Below are positions 42,116 through 50,685 of a stretch of DNA of 64,000 nt, piece by piece; position 1 is the stretch's first letter; every line of letters starts with the position of its first letter. The translations under genes were made by a program, and so were the position numbers. Source of the DNA: a bacterium. Its GTDB lineage: Bacteria > Krumholzibacteriota > Krumholzibacteriia > LZORAL124-64-63. The notes under the pieces are model-generated. The model had not been told where the DNA came from. It made no database searches and worked only from the letters and a program-made list of their open reading frames with translations. Location: positions 1 to 64,000 of the forward strand of contig JADJQR010000001.1 of assembly GCA_016712675.1 (NCBI GenBank), read 5' to 3'.

Positions 42116-42538
42116 GGTGTCACAACGATAGGGCTTGATCCGACGACCGGCAAGCAGCCAGCGAGTCCATGGGTAGTCGGTGACAGGGTCGTGAGCCCGA
42201 GGGCGGCTGCTGTGCCGGGCGCCGGGGGGTGTGCCGGCGTACATACAACGAACTCACGCAGAGATCGTTGAAACACCAATCGATAGACTGGACCGACCAT
42301 AGTCGAGAGAAGCCGCTCCAACTCGTACGGCGCATCCCTGCGGGCCCATCTTGCAGGTCCGCGACAGCGATCATGCCGGTTCCCACCACAAGCTAGCACA
42401 CCTGCAGCGCGACATGGCCGGGGCAGCGTTCCCTGGCGTGCGGCAGTGGGGGGGCGACAAGATTATCCAGATTCGGCATCAGAAACGGCCCGATCCGATT
42501 CGTTCGCGGTTTGTGGTCTTCAAACGCGGGAGCATGCC
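42116..42538. promoter_or_regulatory. Divergent intergenic region of the metal efflux operon
   Basis: 423 bases, less GC-rich than its surroundings around 42240-42310 (ACATACAACGAACTCACGCA, CCAATCGATAGACTGGACCG). Both neighbouring genes start from it. No metal-regulator operator palindrome that I can name is visible. Confidence 0.4.
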
Positions 42539-43456
42539 ATGAGGACTCGAACCGTTTGCATCATCTTCGGACTCGCGGCGCTCTTCGCAGCGCCAACCCA
42601 TGTCGGCGCCACAATCGGGTATCCGACATCTACCGCGACCGGTATCGACCTGGTACCCGTCGAAGACGTGCTCGCCGTTGCCGGCTTCGAGGCCAGTGAG
42701 CTCTGGGGCATGGTAAGCGTTGGCGAGCCCATCCCATGCACCGACGTCGATGGTCTTGTCATCTGCTACTTTGTGCCCGTGCGGCGCGGTGCCGGCGGGA
42801 TTCCCTCGCGAAATGCGCTTTTCGACGAGGTGCGCCGCGACTCCGAGCGAGCAGCCGATCTGCTCGCGCACTTCGCGCCGCCTTATGCCTCAGGAGAGCC
42901 TGCACCACCAGCGCTCCTCGACGAGCTCGAGTTGCGATCCACCGATGCGGAGGCGATGCCCGCAGTCCGTCCGGACGGGGAAATCTCCCACCGGATCCAG
43001 TACGACTTCGCTAAGCGCGAGCAGGATAGACACATACGAAGCGCATCTGGTGCCGACAACTACGGCACCGTGATCGTCTCCGCCCGCCGGACCATGCACC
43101 CGATCCTGGCCATCTACCACTTTCTGCCTCCCTTCTTCATTACCGGTCCCGACGCCGCGGCCCGCGCCAATGCATTGCCCGGCAAAGAAGACGCCGTGCT
43201 GCGGGACATCGTGTTCCTGACGCCCGGAGAGATCTACTACCTCTTCGATAGGGGGGATGAGCGGGTGCTCGTGAACGCGAAGACGCTTCAAGTGGTCACG
43301 GATGAAGACGGATTCGTTGCGGCTGCACGACAGCTCAGCGCGAGCACCGCCATCAAGCGCGAGACGATCACGCACGGTGACGACCTGAATCCCGCCACGG
43401 TCTGGGATCAGATTCTCGTTCTTGCGCGACAGCAGGAAAGGAGGAACGAGCGATGA
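42539..43456 (+). CDS. Secreted protein of unknown function
   Basis: 305 residues from the ATG at 42539 (GGGAGC upstream), signal peptide about 1-24 (HVGAT). Soluble alpha/beta sequence with HRIQYDFAKREQDRHIR, YGTVIVSARRTMHPILAIYH and VFLTPGEIYYLFDRGDERVL; no family recognised. Its stop overlaps the start of the C39-like peptidase gene (ATGA at 43453-43456). Coupled translation suggests it assists that protein, perhaps as a propeptide-like inhibitor or chaperone; this is inference. Confidence 0.65.
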   Translation: MRTRTVCIIFGLAALFAAPTHVGATIGYPTSTATGIDLVPVEDVLAVAGFEASELWGMVSVGEPIPCTDVDGLVICYFVPVRRGAGGIPSRNALFDEVRRDSERAADLLAHFAPPYASGEPAPPALLDELELRSTDAEAMPAVRPDGEISHRIQYDFAKREQDRHIRSASGADNYGTVIVSARRTMHPILAIYHFLPPFFITGPDAAARANALPGKEDAVLRDIVFLTPGEIYYLFDRGDERVLVNAKTLQVVTDEDGFVAAARQLSASTAIKRETITHGDDLNPATVWDQILVLARQQERRNER

Positions 43457-45651
43457 CACGGCACCTCGCTTCGTTGGCAATCGTGCTGATCCTGTCATTC
43501 GTGATGGCTGACCCGGGTTCGGCGCAGCAGAACACCGTCGACAATCCAGACCTCGTTCAATGCTATTACTGGACCAACGGCTGCACGCCCACGGCTTCCG
43601 CGATGGTGTTCAGCTATTGGGATCACTACGCGTCCGGAGTCGGCAAGTTCATCCACTGGGGAAAGCTCATCGATTGGTACCACTCTCACGACGGCACGAA
43701 CAACATCCCGAATCTCCTGGATGATCTGACGGCCGAACTCGGAACGGGGGCAGATGGTGGCACGCCGATGCCCAACATCCGCAGTGGACTCCTGTCCACC
43801 ATCGAGTCCGTGAACGCGTACGAGGGCTCAGTCGGACAGTTCCATGGCTTCGACGACTGCTGGGACGCCCTGGTGTCCGAGATAGATGCCAGCCGCCCCT
43901 GTGTCTACAGCCTCTTTCCCGAGACGAGCAGTATCGGTCACTCCACGGCAGCTTGGGGCTATCGCCGAACCATGTTCGCGAAATTCGTGGTGCTCTACGA
44001 TACGTGGGACTGGAACCCGGTGCTGCCGTATCCGGCGAACTACAGGGAGGACTGGAGCCTCCGCCTCTACTATGGCGGCACTGAGCCGGTGCCTGCCAGG
44101 GAGCCATGGCTCCACACGGTACAACTGGCCAGGACCGACACGCAGGACGACGATATCCTGCTCGACCAGCCGTACGGCGGAGAGGTCATCCCCGCCGGGC
44201 GCCCGTACACGATCCAGTGGTACCAATGGGGCGACCGGATCGACAACGTCACGATCCTGATGTCCAGGAACAACGGCCTCACCTGGACGCAGGTCGCCAG
44301 TAACGTCGAATCGATCGGAGCCGGATGGCACAGCTATGACTGGGACGTTCCATGCGTCGACGACGCGGACGTGCGGATTCGCGTTCAGGCGTTTGACCGG
44401 TTCTTCGTCAACATCTACGTGGCCGGAGACGGTAGCTTCGATGAGTGCCGGATTCGGCGCGTGGATCCGGTGACGCCCTCCGGGACCCACGTGGACAGGA
44501 CGACGGTTGCGCCCGGCGGATCATGCACCCTCAGCTGGGGCGCATCGTCGAACGCGCTCTCGTACGAGCTCTCGGAGAACGGCACATGGCGCAACGTGGG
44601 CACCGTACGCGAAGTCACGAAGTCGTTCGCATCCGAGGGCCGGTACGCTTATCGCGTCCGTGCGGTGGGAGCCTGTGCGAACAGCGCCGCGAACACGGAA
44701 GTGACCGTCACCGTGCAGATCCCGCTAACGGAGCCGACCGGCTTCCAGGCCAGCAACCTGCACCCCCAGTGCGGAGAGCCGGTGACCCTGTCATGGCAGC
44801 CCGTTCACGGCGCCGTGAAGTACGAGCTGGCAACCAACGGGGAATGGCGGGACATCGGCACCGCCAACAACATCGTCCTGCGCCATGACAGCGATGGAGA
44901 CTATGCGTATCGGGTCAGGGCGATCGGGAGGTACGCGACAGGGCCGGCCACCGCACCGATTGCGGTCGCTGTGCGGACGTTTTGCGATGTTTGGCCCGGA
45001 GACCTCGACAACGACGGTGCGGTCGCCACCTCGGACATCCTCTCGCTGGCGACCTTCTGGGGCCGGACCGGCGGCTCCAGGTCGCAGGGAGGCATGGAAT
45101 GGCGCGCCTGTAGGACGGCAGCCTGGGTGCCGATCCCCGCGACATATGCCGACGCCGACGGTAGTGGACGCGTGGACATTGGCGACTTCCTCGCGGTCTG
45201 TGTCCACTGGAATCGCACCCACGACGCCTCGGGCGGCGGAGACAAGGCGACCGAATCCGACGCCGATCCCGAGGTCCTTGCCGCGCTCTACGCACAGGTT
45301 GGCGATGCTGTGGCCGGCCCGCGCTATGAGATCCGGCGCTTCCTCGAGAAGCAACTCGACATTGCGCCGCCGGCTCGTTACGCGCTGCACGCCAATCGCC
45401 CCAACCCCTTCAACCCGTCGACCTGCATCGAGTATGACGTGCCGGTGCAGACACAGGTGCGGGTGCGGATCTTCGACGTCACGGGCAGGTTGGTGCGCGA
45501 GATCGCGGGTCGGGACCATGCTCCTGGAACGTACAAGATCGTGTGGAACGGCGATGACGAACAGGGCCGATCCGTCCCGGCCGGCGTGTACTTCTGTCGC
45601 GTCGATGCGGCGGACTTCAGCGGCACGCGCAAGATGACCCTTGTCAAGTGA
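43453..45651 (+). CDS. Secreted C39-like cysteine peptidase with dockerin repeats and a FlgD-like C-terminal domain
   Basis: 732 residues with a signal peptide of about 24 residues. The N-terminal papain-like domain of the C39 type has Cys44 (YWTNGCTPTASAMVFSYW), His163 (SIGHSTAAWGY) and Asp183 (VVLYDTWDWN). Ig/Fn3-like modules follow (about 240-520). Then comes a dockerin type I pair of calcium loops, GDLDNDGAVATSDILSL and ADADGSGRVDIGDFLAV. A C-terminal FlgD/sorting-type domain closes it (RPNPFNPSTCIEYDV, VYFCRVDAADFSGTRKMTLV). It is exported and probably surface-held. The next gene encodes a cohesin-like lipoprotein, a likely docking partner. Confidence 0.85.
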   Translation: MTRHLASLAIVLILSFVMADPGSAQQNTVDNPDLVQCYYWTNGCTPTASAMVFSYWDHYASGVGKFIHWGKLIDWYHSHDGTNNIPNLLDDLTAELGTGADGGTPMPNIRSGLLSTIESVNAYEGSVGQFHGFDDCWDALVSEIDASRPCVYSLFPETSSIGHSTAAWGYRRTMFAKFVVLYDTWDWNPVLPYPANYREDWSLRLYYGGTEPVPAREPWLHTVQLARTDTQDDDILLDQPYGGEVIPAGRPYTIQWYQWGDRIDNVTILMSRNNGLTWTQVASNVESIGAGWHSYDWDVPCVDDADVRIRVQAFDRFFVNIYVAGDGSFDECRIRRVDPVTPSGTHVDRTTVAPGGSCTLSWGASSNALSYELSENGTWRNVGTVREVTKSFASEGRYAYRVRAVGACANSAANTEVTVTVQIPLTEPTGFQASNLHPQCGEPVTLSWQPVHGAVKYELATNGEWRDIGTANNIVLRHDSDGDYAYRVRAIGRYATGPATAPIAVAVRTFCDVWPGDLDNDGAVATSDILSLATFWGRTGGSRSQGGMEWRACRTAAWVPIPATYADADGSGRVDIGDFLAVCVHWNRTHDASGGGDKATESDADPEVLAALYAQVGDAVAGPRYEIRRFLEKQLDIAPPARYALHANRPNPFNPSTCIEYDVPVQTQVRVRIFDVTGRLVREIAGRDHAPGTYKIVWNGDDEQGRSVPAGVYFCRVDAADFSGTRKMTLVK

Positions 45652-45662
45652 GGAGCAATATC

Positions 45663-46181
45663 ATGAAGCGGCTGGCCTCCTGTGCCTTGCTTGTGGCCTC
45701 GACCGTCATGTTTGCCGCTTGCGGCAAGGACGAGGCGACGGACCCCGATGTCGGCGTGCACGTGACCGTCGACAACGCGGCGCTCTCGGCGGCGCCCGGT
45801 GACACCATCGTTGTCGTGATCGCCATCGCGAACGCCGCGGGGTTCCGCGCCGCGTCGTTCGCGGTGGGATTCGATGCCGATCTACTTGCCTTCCTCAGCG
45901 TCCAGAATGACACGGAGTTCATGGGCTCCGATGGCATATCGTTCTCGGAACGCGCGCCGACAGGCGTCTCTGTAGGTGTCGGCCGCATCGGGGGCACAGC
46001 GGCTGACGCCCCCGGCGAAGGGACGCTGGCTAGGCTGCAGTTTCGCTGCACCTCGGAAGGAGTTGCCGAGATCGTACTCGACGACTTCCGGATCATCGAC
46101 ATTGCAGGAGCGCTGTGCTTAGGTTCCGACGCCTTGACAGCAATCCGCGCCGGAGTCGTGATTGGCGATCTCGCCGATTGA
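45663..46181 (+). CDS. Cohesin-like lipoprotein
   Basis: 172 residues with lipobox MFAACGK near residue 20. The mature part has the cohesin-type beta sandwich pattern: VHVTVDNAALSAAPGDTIVV, AAGFRAASFAVGFDADLLAF, then a strand-rich end with GEGTLARLQFRCTSEGVAEI. It starts 11 bases after the dockerin-bearing gene (GAGGAG upstream). A membrane-anchored cohesin next to a dockerin protein suggests non-cellulosomal attachment of the peptidase to the cell surface. The domain call rests on pattern, not on a search. Confidence 0.7.
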   Translation: MKRLASCALLVASTVMFAACGKDEATDPDVGVHVTVDNAALSAAPGDTIVVVIAIANAAGFRAASFAVGFDADLLAFLSVQNDTEFMGSDGISFSERAPTGVSVGVGRIGGTAADAPGEGTLARLQFRCTSEGVAEIVLDDFRIIDIAGALCLGSDALTAIRAGVVIGDLAD

Positions 46182-46200
46182 CGATCTGGCTCGGTCAATC
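46176..46200 (+). terminator. Possible terminator at the end of the peptidase-cohesin operon
   Basis: GATTGAC (46176-46182) pairs perfectly with GTCAATC (46194-46200). It overlaps the stop codon; no T tract follows. The next 230 bases contain no gene. Confidence 0.35.
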
Positions 46201-46431
46201 GTGATTCGGCCGTGCTGACCTGTTGAACGGCGCACGAAGCTGTGAGCGCATCGAGCCGCGGTCCATTCATCCCGCGAATGGCCGCGGCTCCGGATGCCCG
46301 CGAGGGCGCAAGCGACTGCTCGTGCGATCGCGCATTGCCGCGCCGGTATCACAGATGTACCGCTGAAGCGCCGCCTCCGGCGGGCGGTCGCCATCAAGGC
46401 ATCTTGCCGTACAGATGACGGAATCTGCTGA

Positions 46432-46860
46432 CTACGCCGTCATATCAAGGCTGCATCCCGCATACGGTTGCCACATCCATTGCGCCGGCCGGATCAAGAC
46501 ACCAGAATGGACGATCCCGTTGCTGGCGACGCGCTCACTGCGCTCCTTCATCCGCGCGATGAGATCTTCGATGGGGACCTGGACAGCGGCCATGCGCCTC
46601 TGCAGTCGCGAATCGTCCAGGTCCTGTCGGGCCTGGAAGTGCGAGAGGATCTCGTCGGCGACATCCCTCGACGACGTCATGGCGCGGCGGATTTCGTTCT
46701 TCTGCTCGGCCGTTGCGCGTCCGTCCAGATAGGCGCGGATCGCGGCCTCGGGAATGCTCGTCGATGCGACGGGGGCACGGGCGATGGCGGCGGAGAGGAT
46801 CCGCTTGAGCGCGTCGTTCCGTTCGTCGTCGACACCGCTGCCGGGCCGGGTGTGCTTCAT
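46432..46860 (-). CDS. Hypothetical protein downstream of the sigma factor gene
   Basis: 142 residues from the ATG at 46860 (GAAAGGC). Helical and charged: RNDALKRILSAAIARAPVAS, AIRAYLDGRATAEQKNEIRR, VADEILSHFQARQDLDDSRL. No signal peptide or membrane segment. It starts 14 bases after the sigma-factor stop on the same strand. Position alone suggests an anti-sigma or accessory regulator; the sequence does not confirm it (no zinc-finger Cys/His motif). Confidence 0.6.
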   Translation of the reverse strand: MKHTRPGSGVDDERNDALKRILSAAIARAPVASTSIPEAAIRAYLDGRATAEQKNEIRRAMTSSRDVADEILSHFQARQDLDDSRLQRRMAAVQVPIEDLIARMKERSERVASNGIVHSGVLIRPAQWMWQPYAGCSLDMTA

Positions 46861-46874
46861 GGCAACAGCCTTTC

Positions 46875-47489
46875 TCAATTGATGAGCGCCGACGGTCCGA
46901 TTCCCATTGCGGCAAGGCGCCGGATCAGTCCGAGACGGCAATTGCGGTAGATGTTGCCGACTTCGGCGTTCCGGCTGGCCGACCAGCCCAGCGCAACAGC
47001 GATTTCCTTGTTCGTGTATTCGTGTACGAGTCGCCACACAAGCAGGGTCGTGCACAGTGGATTCCGGAGCGAATCGATGGCTTCGCGAACGCGTTCCGCG
47101 ACGTCGGAGTACTCGGAGTCACTCGTGGGCGAATCAAGATCAGGTTCGAGCACAACCATCAGATTGGGCCGCTCATGGCGATAGATGTCGATCGCCCGGT
47201 TGTTCGCGGCCGTGCGGAACCAGCCCAAGAAGCTCCTGCCGCGGTCTCGATACCTCCTGATGACGGCGAAATCGTCTCTTACCATGAACAGCATGATATC
47301 GGCCGCAAGGTCGTGGTAGCGGTCACGCGGAAAGTACCTGAAGGCGCGCGGCGGCGAGGCCATGAGATAGCGATAGCCGGTATCAATGATGGATCGAGCG
47401 GCGAGATCAGGATCGCTATCAATCCAGTCGCAAATCGTTGGCCACGCGGAGCCCCAATCCATCAATGTGTCCGTGCCGGCAGCATCCAT
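46875..47489 (-). CDS. ECF-type sigma-70 family factor
   Basis: 204 residues from the ATG at 47489 (GGAG 6 bases upstream); the longer frame upstream looks non-coding. Region 2 is DRYHDLAADIMLFMVRDDFA then FLGWFRTAANNRAIDIYRHE, the promoter-melting helix of ECF sigmas. Region 4 is an HTH: TLLVWRLVHEYTNKEIAVAL, GWSASRNAEVGNIYRNCRLG. The acidic linker SPTSDSEYSD joins them. It probably controls envelope or signalling genes nearby, but no target promoter is evident. The 320 bases upstream (47490-47809) contain no supported gene. Confidence 0.82.
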   Translation of the reverse strand: MDAAGTDTLMDWGSAWPTICDWIDSDPDLAARSIIDTGYRYLMASPPRAFRYFPRDRYHDLAADIMLFMVRDDFAVIRRYRDRGRSFLGWFRTAANNRAIDIYRHERPNLMVVLEPDLDSPTSDSEYSDVAERVREAIDSLRNPLCTTLLVWRLVHEYTNKEIAVALGWSASRNAEVGNIYRNCRLGLIRRLAAMGIGPSALIN

Positions 47490-47809
47490 GTTCAGCTCCA
47501 GTTGGACGATGCGCATCCCGGTCACTGACCCCGGACGACTCTTGCGCCCGCACCGGCGTATTGTACATGAAAGCGGCGTTGCTGAACAAGCCGTTGCGGG
47601 CATCCTGTTCCTCCTTCCGCTGCCTTCGCGTCTGCTGGCGCGGGCCTGCCGCCGGATCAGCGCAGTCGACCCCGTGAAAGGAGAACGTATCGGCGCGCTG
47701 CCTTTTCGCGATGAGCATCCGCGAAACCGGATTCGCCCGTCATCGTAGGAAGCCAAGATCGGCTTGCGATTACCCGCTGACCAGCTGGCGTGCACGTCAA
47801 CAGGTTTAT

Positions 47810-49057
47810 TTACAACGACTTGGGAGCAGCAAGCCCGCGTTGGGCGACAAGCGGGCACACGAACTCGGCCGACTCGGTTTGAAACGCGGCATAGGCCTCG
47901 GGGGCACATCGCCGGTACTCCGAGCAGTAGCAGGTCGAATCTCCGTGGCGGAGTCGTTCGGCGAGTGGCCGGCAGGCGGCCGTCGCAGAGGCCGGCAGGT
48001 CGCCCGGATCGGCGCACAGCAACAGGGCCGGGATTCCCCGCACTTCGGCTCGGGCACGTTCCCTGAATCCGAACGGCGCATGGAAGCCCACGCTTGACGC
48101 CGCTACTGCCGCATAGACGCGCTGGCCACGATTGAGCACGTACCGGGCTACCTGGCTCGAAACGACATGTCGCGCCAGCGACGGAAGATCGCAGCCCCCG
48201 CGCTTCTCCGCGGCGCCGATCGCCAGACGCGTCGATTCGAGGGCTGCGCCCTCGGCCCGATCCGGCGCGGCGCGTTCCGCGGATACAGGATCGGTGATCG
48301 GAAAATGCCGCCTGAAGGGAAGCTGCTCCGCGAAGGGAGCGGTCAGCTGCTGTGCGAGGTGAGGATCGGGCCGTGCGATTTCCCGCACAATCGCGGCCAA
48401 CGGCCCTGCCGTACGCCGCACGACCCGGTGGGTCCCGACCTGCGACTCCTCGCCATCCTCCAACCGAAAGAGGCCGTAGTGGTCGGAAATCAGGTCATAG
48501 GAATCGATATCGAGAGGCGGTCCGGAAGTCGGAGCGTCGCCTGCAGCGGGACGCGTCGTGCAGAGAACCTCGTGCCGGATCCCGAAGTGGACTCGAAGCT
48601 CGCGCTCGTCGACGAGTGGGCGCAGGACATAGGCAGTCAGCGCACCCCGCTCTCCGAGGGCTCGACGCAACTCCCGTCGGCAGATGTCAGCCAGGTGGCG
48701 CGCGTTCCACGGCTTCTCGAGGAAGTGGTCCACCCCCGCGAGGTTCTTCGCCTGAAGCGCGCAATCAAGTCCACCGTAACCGGTCAGGAGAACCGATCTC
48801 ATGGCCTTCGCCGCCGGTTCCGATTGCAGGCCTCGCAGCAAATCGACGCCGGTCATACCCGGCATCTTCTGATCCACGATCGCGAGCGCGATCGAACCGC
48901 TTGCGGCAGCCCAGTCCCGCACACACGCCAGGGCTTCGGCGGGGCTCGAAAACGTCGCGAGGCGACCGATACCGGCGATGACCGGTGTCAGCTCAGCTTC
49001 CAGAGCGTCAAGGACGTTCGGATCGTCATCGACCAGTAGCACGATCGGCTTGTCCAC
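47810..49057 (-). CDS. Response-regulator receiver fused to an acyltransferase-like domain and a Cys-rich tail (1)
   Basis: 415 residues if the GTG at 49057 is the start (weak ribosome site). The receiver domain at 1-125 has acidic DDD at 10-12, phospho-acceptor D62 (VDQKMPGMTG), T (LLTGYGG) and K (EKPWN). From about 135 an acyltransferase-like region follows, with YVLRPLVDERELRVHFGIRH, IDSYDLISDHYGLFRLEDGE and QVGTHRVVRR, reminiscent of FeeM/autoinducer-synthase GNAT folds. The tail has C-x-C and a final FVCPL (CYCSEYRRC). Phosphorylation may control synthesis of a small acyl molecule. Its neighbour at 49261 shares the layout. Confidence 0.6.
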   Translation of the reverse strand: MDKPIVLLVDDDPNVLDALEAELTPVIAGIGRLATFSSPAEALACVRDWAAASGSIALAIVDQKMPGMTGVDLLRGLQSEPAAKAMRSVLLTGYGGLDCALQAKNLAGVDHFLEKPWNARHLADICRRELRRALGERGALTAYVLRPLVDERELRVHFGIRHEVLCTTRPAAGDAPTSGPPLDIDSYDLISDHYGLFRLEDGEESQVGTHRVVRRTAGPLAAIVREIARPDPHLAQQLTAPFAEQLPFRRHFPITDPVSAERAAPDRAEGAALESTRLAIGAAEKRGGCDLPSLARHVVSSQVARYVLNRGQRVYAAVAASSVGFHAPFGFRERARAEVRGIPALLLCADPGDLPASATAACRPLAERLRHGDSTCYCSEYRRCAPEAYAAFQTESAEFVCPLVAQRGLAAPKSL

Positions 49058-49260
49058 GACCCAACCCCCGGCGACTTTCCCGGCCCCGTGCAATCCTCGC
49101 GACAGCAGGAATCGGGCACGGCAAGGGCCCACGTTGATCCTGGCACGTGCGAGTTCCCCGGACAATCTAGCATATCTTGGAGCCGCGTCAGCATTTCCGA
49201 TTGCCCCAGACAGGCAACCCCGCGTATCGACGGGTCGGCCTAGACAGGCTTACCCAGGGC

Positions 49261-50367
49261 TCACCCTCCGAGCGGGAAGTTCGACGGTACCCGCCCTTCC
49301 TCAATGTCGAGGGGGCAGAAGTAGCTGCGTCTCGCCGCGGCGTAGTCGCGGTCGGGACATCCGGTCTGTTCGCAACCGCAGAGTCGGCCGACCCGCATGA
49401 AGTGCTGCGTGAAGATGTCGCTTCCGGCAACCGTTGCCGCCGTGGGTAGAGGTATCAACCGGCAGACCATCGCCAGCTCGTGTCCCGCAGTCTGGTCGCC
49501 CTCCGGCGCGAATCCCAGCGACTCGTACACGCTGCGGCGCAAACGCGGGACGGCTGCGCGTACCTCCGCGGCCCCTTGGCGCCGCGCTTCAAGCAGGGCA
49601 GCACGCAGCAGCAGGATCTCCGTCGCGTCATTCGCGTCTTCGGGCCAGAACGCCAACTGGTCCAGTTGCCAGCCGGCGTCAGCTGGTCGGAGGCGGATGG
49701 CCGCAGCGGGACGCTTCTCGTCGGCACCCCTGCGGGTCAGCACGATGTGCAGCGCACTCTCATCGCCGGGCATGAGGAACGAGGCGGCATCCGGCGCGCC
49801 GTCATCAGGTATCTCACCGAAGTGGACCACGTAGAGCCACCACTCGCGGCGCACCACGAGCACGGCATCCAGGTCGATATCCCCGGACAGGCAATCAGAT
49901 AGCAAGTAGGTGCCCAGACCGCGCTTCCGGACGAAGCGCGCCAGAATCACGCTGACCGCCGGGATCATGGCACCTTCGGTGTCCCAGGGCTTGGCGAAGT
50001 ACTTGTCGACCTCTGCTTCGTTGATCGCGCGCTTCGCCGAGGGCAGACCTGCGTAGCCCGTGACCATGATGCGGCCACCGTCGCGGTGCAACTCGTGGCG
50101 GCACAGCGCCACCAACAGGTCGTTGCCGGTCATGCCGGGCATCTTCTCGTCCGAGATGATCAGGGCGATCGCCCAGACCTCTCCAGCGGGCGAGGGCGCC
50201 GCCAGGAGCTCGAGAGCCTCTTCGCCGGAACTGGCCGTCTCGACCCGGAACAGAGGTTCGAGCCGTGGAGCCAGGAGCGACACGAGCGCGGTCAGCACCG
50301 CATCGTCGTCGTCCACGATGAGGACCTGGGGCTGAGTGATGACAGGGGCATCGCCGGGACGGCGCAT
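49261..50367 (-). CDS. Response-regulator receiver fused to a GNAT-like domain and a Cys-rich tail (2)
   Basis: 368 residues from the ATG at 50367 (GGAGG 8 bases upstream). The receiver at about 12-140 has VDDDDAV, D73 (ISDEKMPGMTG), MVTGYAG and FAKPWD. The rest has GNAT-type features (LLRAALLEARRQGAAEVRAA, RRSVYESLGFAPEGDQTAGH). The tail CGCEQTGCPDRDYAAARRSY then FCPLD parallels CYCSEYRRC..FVCPL of the neighbour. It lies 203 bases upstream of that gene on the same strand and is divergent from a histidine kinase, which probably phosphorylates both. Confidence 0.65.
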   Translation of the reverse strand: MRRPGDAPVITQPQVLIVDDDDAVLTALVSLLAPRLEPLFRVETASSGEEALELLAAPSPAGEVWAIALIISDEKMPGMTGNDLLVALCRHELHRDGGRIMVTGYAGLPSAKRAINEAEVDKYFAKPWDTEGAMIPAVSVILARFVRKRGLGTYLLSDCLSGDIDLDAVLVVRREWWLYVVHFGEIPDDGAPDAASFLMPGDESALHIVLTRRGADEKRPAAAIRLRPADAGWQLDQLAFWPEDANDATEILLLRAALLEARRQGAAEVRAAVPRLRRSVYESLGFAPEGDQTAGHELAMVCRLIPLPTAATVAGSDIFTQHFMRVGRLCGCEQTGCPDRDYAAARRSYFCPLDIEEGRVPSNFPLGG

Positions 50368-50429
50368 CGATGGAACCTCCAACATGAACACGTTCTGGCC
50401 GGTGCCAGGTGCGTTGCGGGTTGCTGCGA

Positions 50430-50450
50430 CGGGATTCTACCAGAATCCCG
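50430..50450. promoter_or_regulatory. Perfect 9-bp hairpin in the divergent kinase/regulator region
   Basis: CGGGATTCT-ACC-AGAATCCCG, 62 bases before the start of the minus-strand receiver gene and about 235 before the kinase start. It could be an operator or a leader hairpin. The 318-base region 50368-50685 holds no gene. Confidence 0.5.
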
Positions 50451-50685
50451 CGCGCCGACGAGTCACATCGCTCGCCGGACTGGGGATCGATCACAGCCCG
50501 GCCGTTTCCCGTTTCCTGAAGTGGCTGCGCCCATTTCGACAATGAGAGTCGGTGGCAAGACCGCCATCCGGCGTGATGGACGGCCACCGGTCACGGATGC
50601 TAGCATTACCCACTGCTGATCGGGCGTGGCCCCGGCATCATCGTCCGCGCGGCCGCCGGGCCGTGAACCACGAGAGGTGCGGTAC

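Noticed and set aside
43453-45651. Cellulosome component
   Set aside because: Only one dockerin protein and one cohesin-like lipoprotein are seen, and the catalytic domain is peptidase-like, with no glycoside hydrolase in the locus.
47516-48017. Upstream extension of the sigma-factor frame to a 380-residue protein
   Set aside because: The added 176 residues are Arg/Pro/Ser-rich with no pattern, and a good ribosome site sits right before the ATG at 47489.
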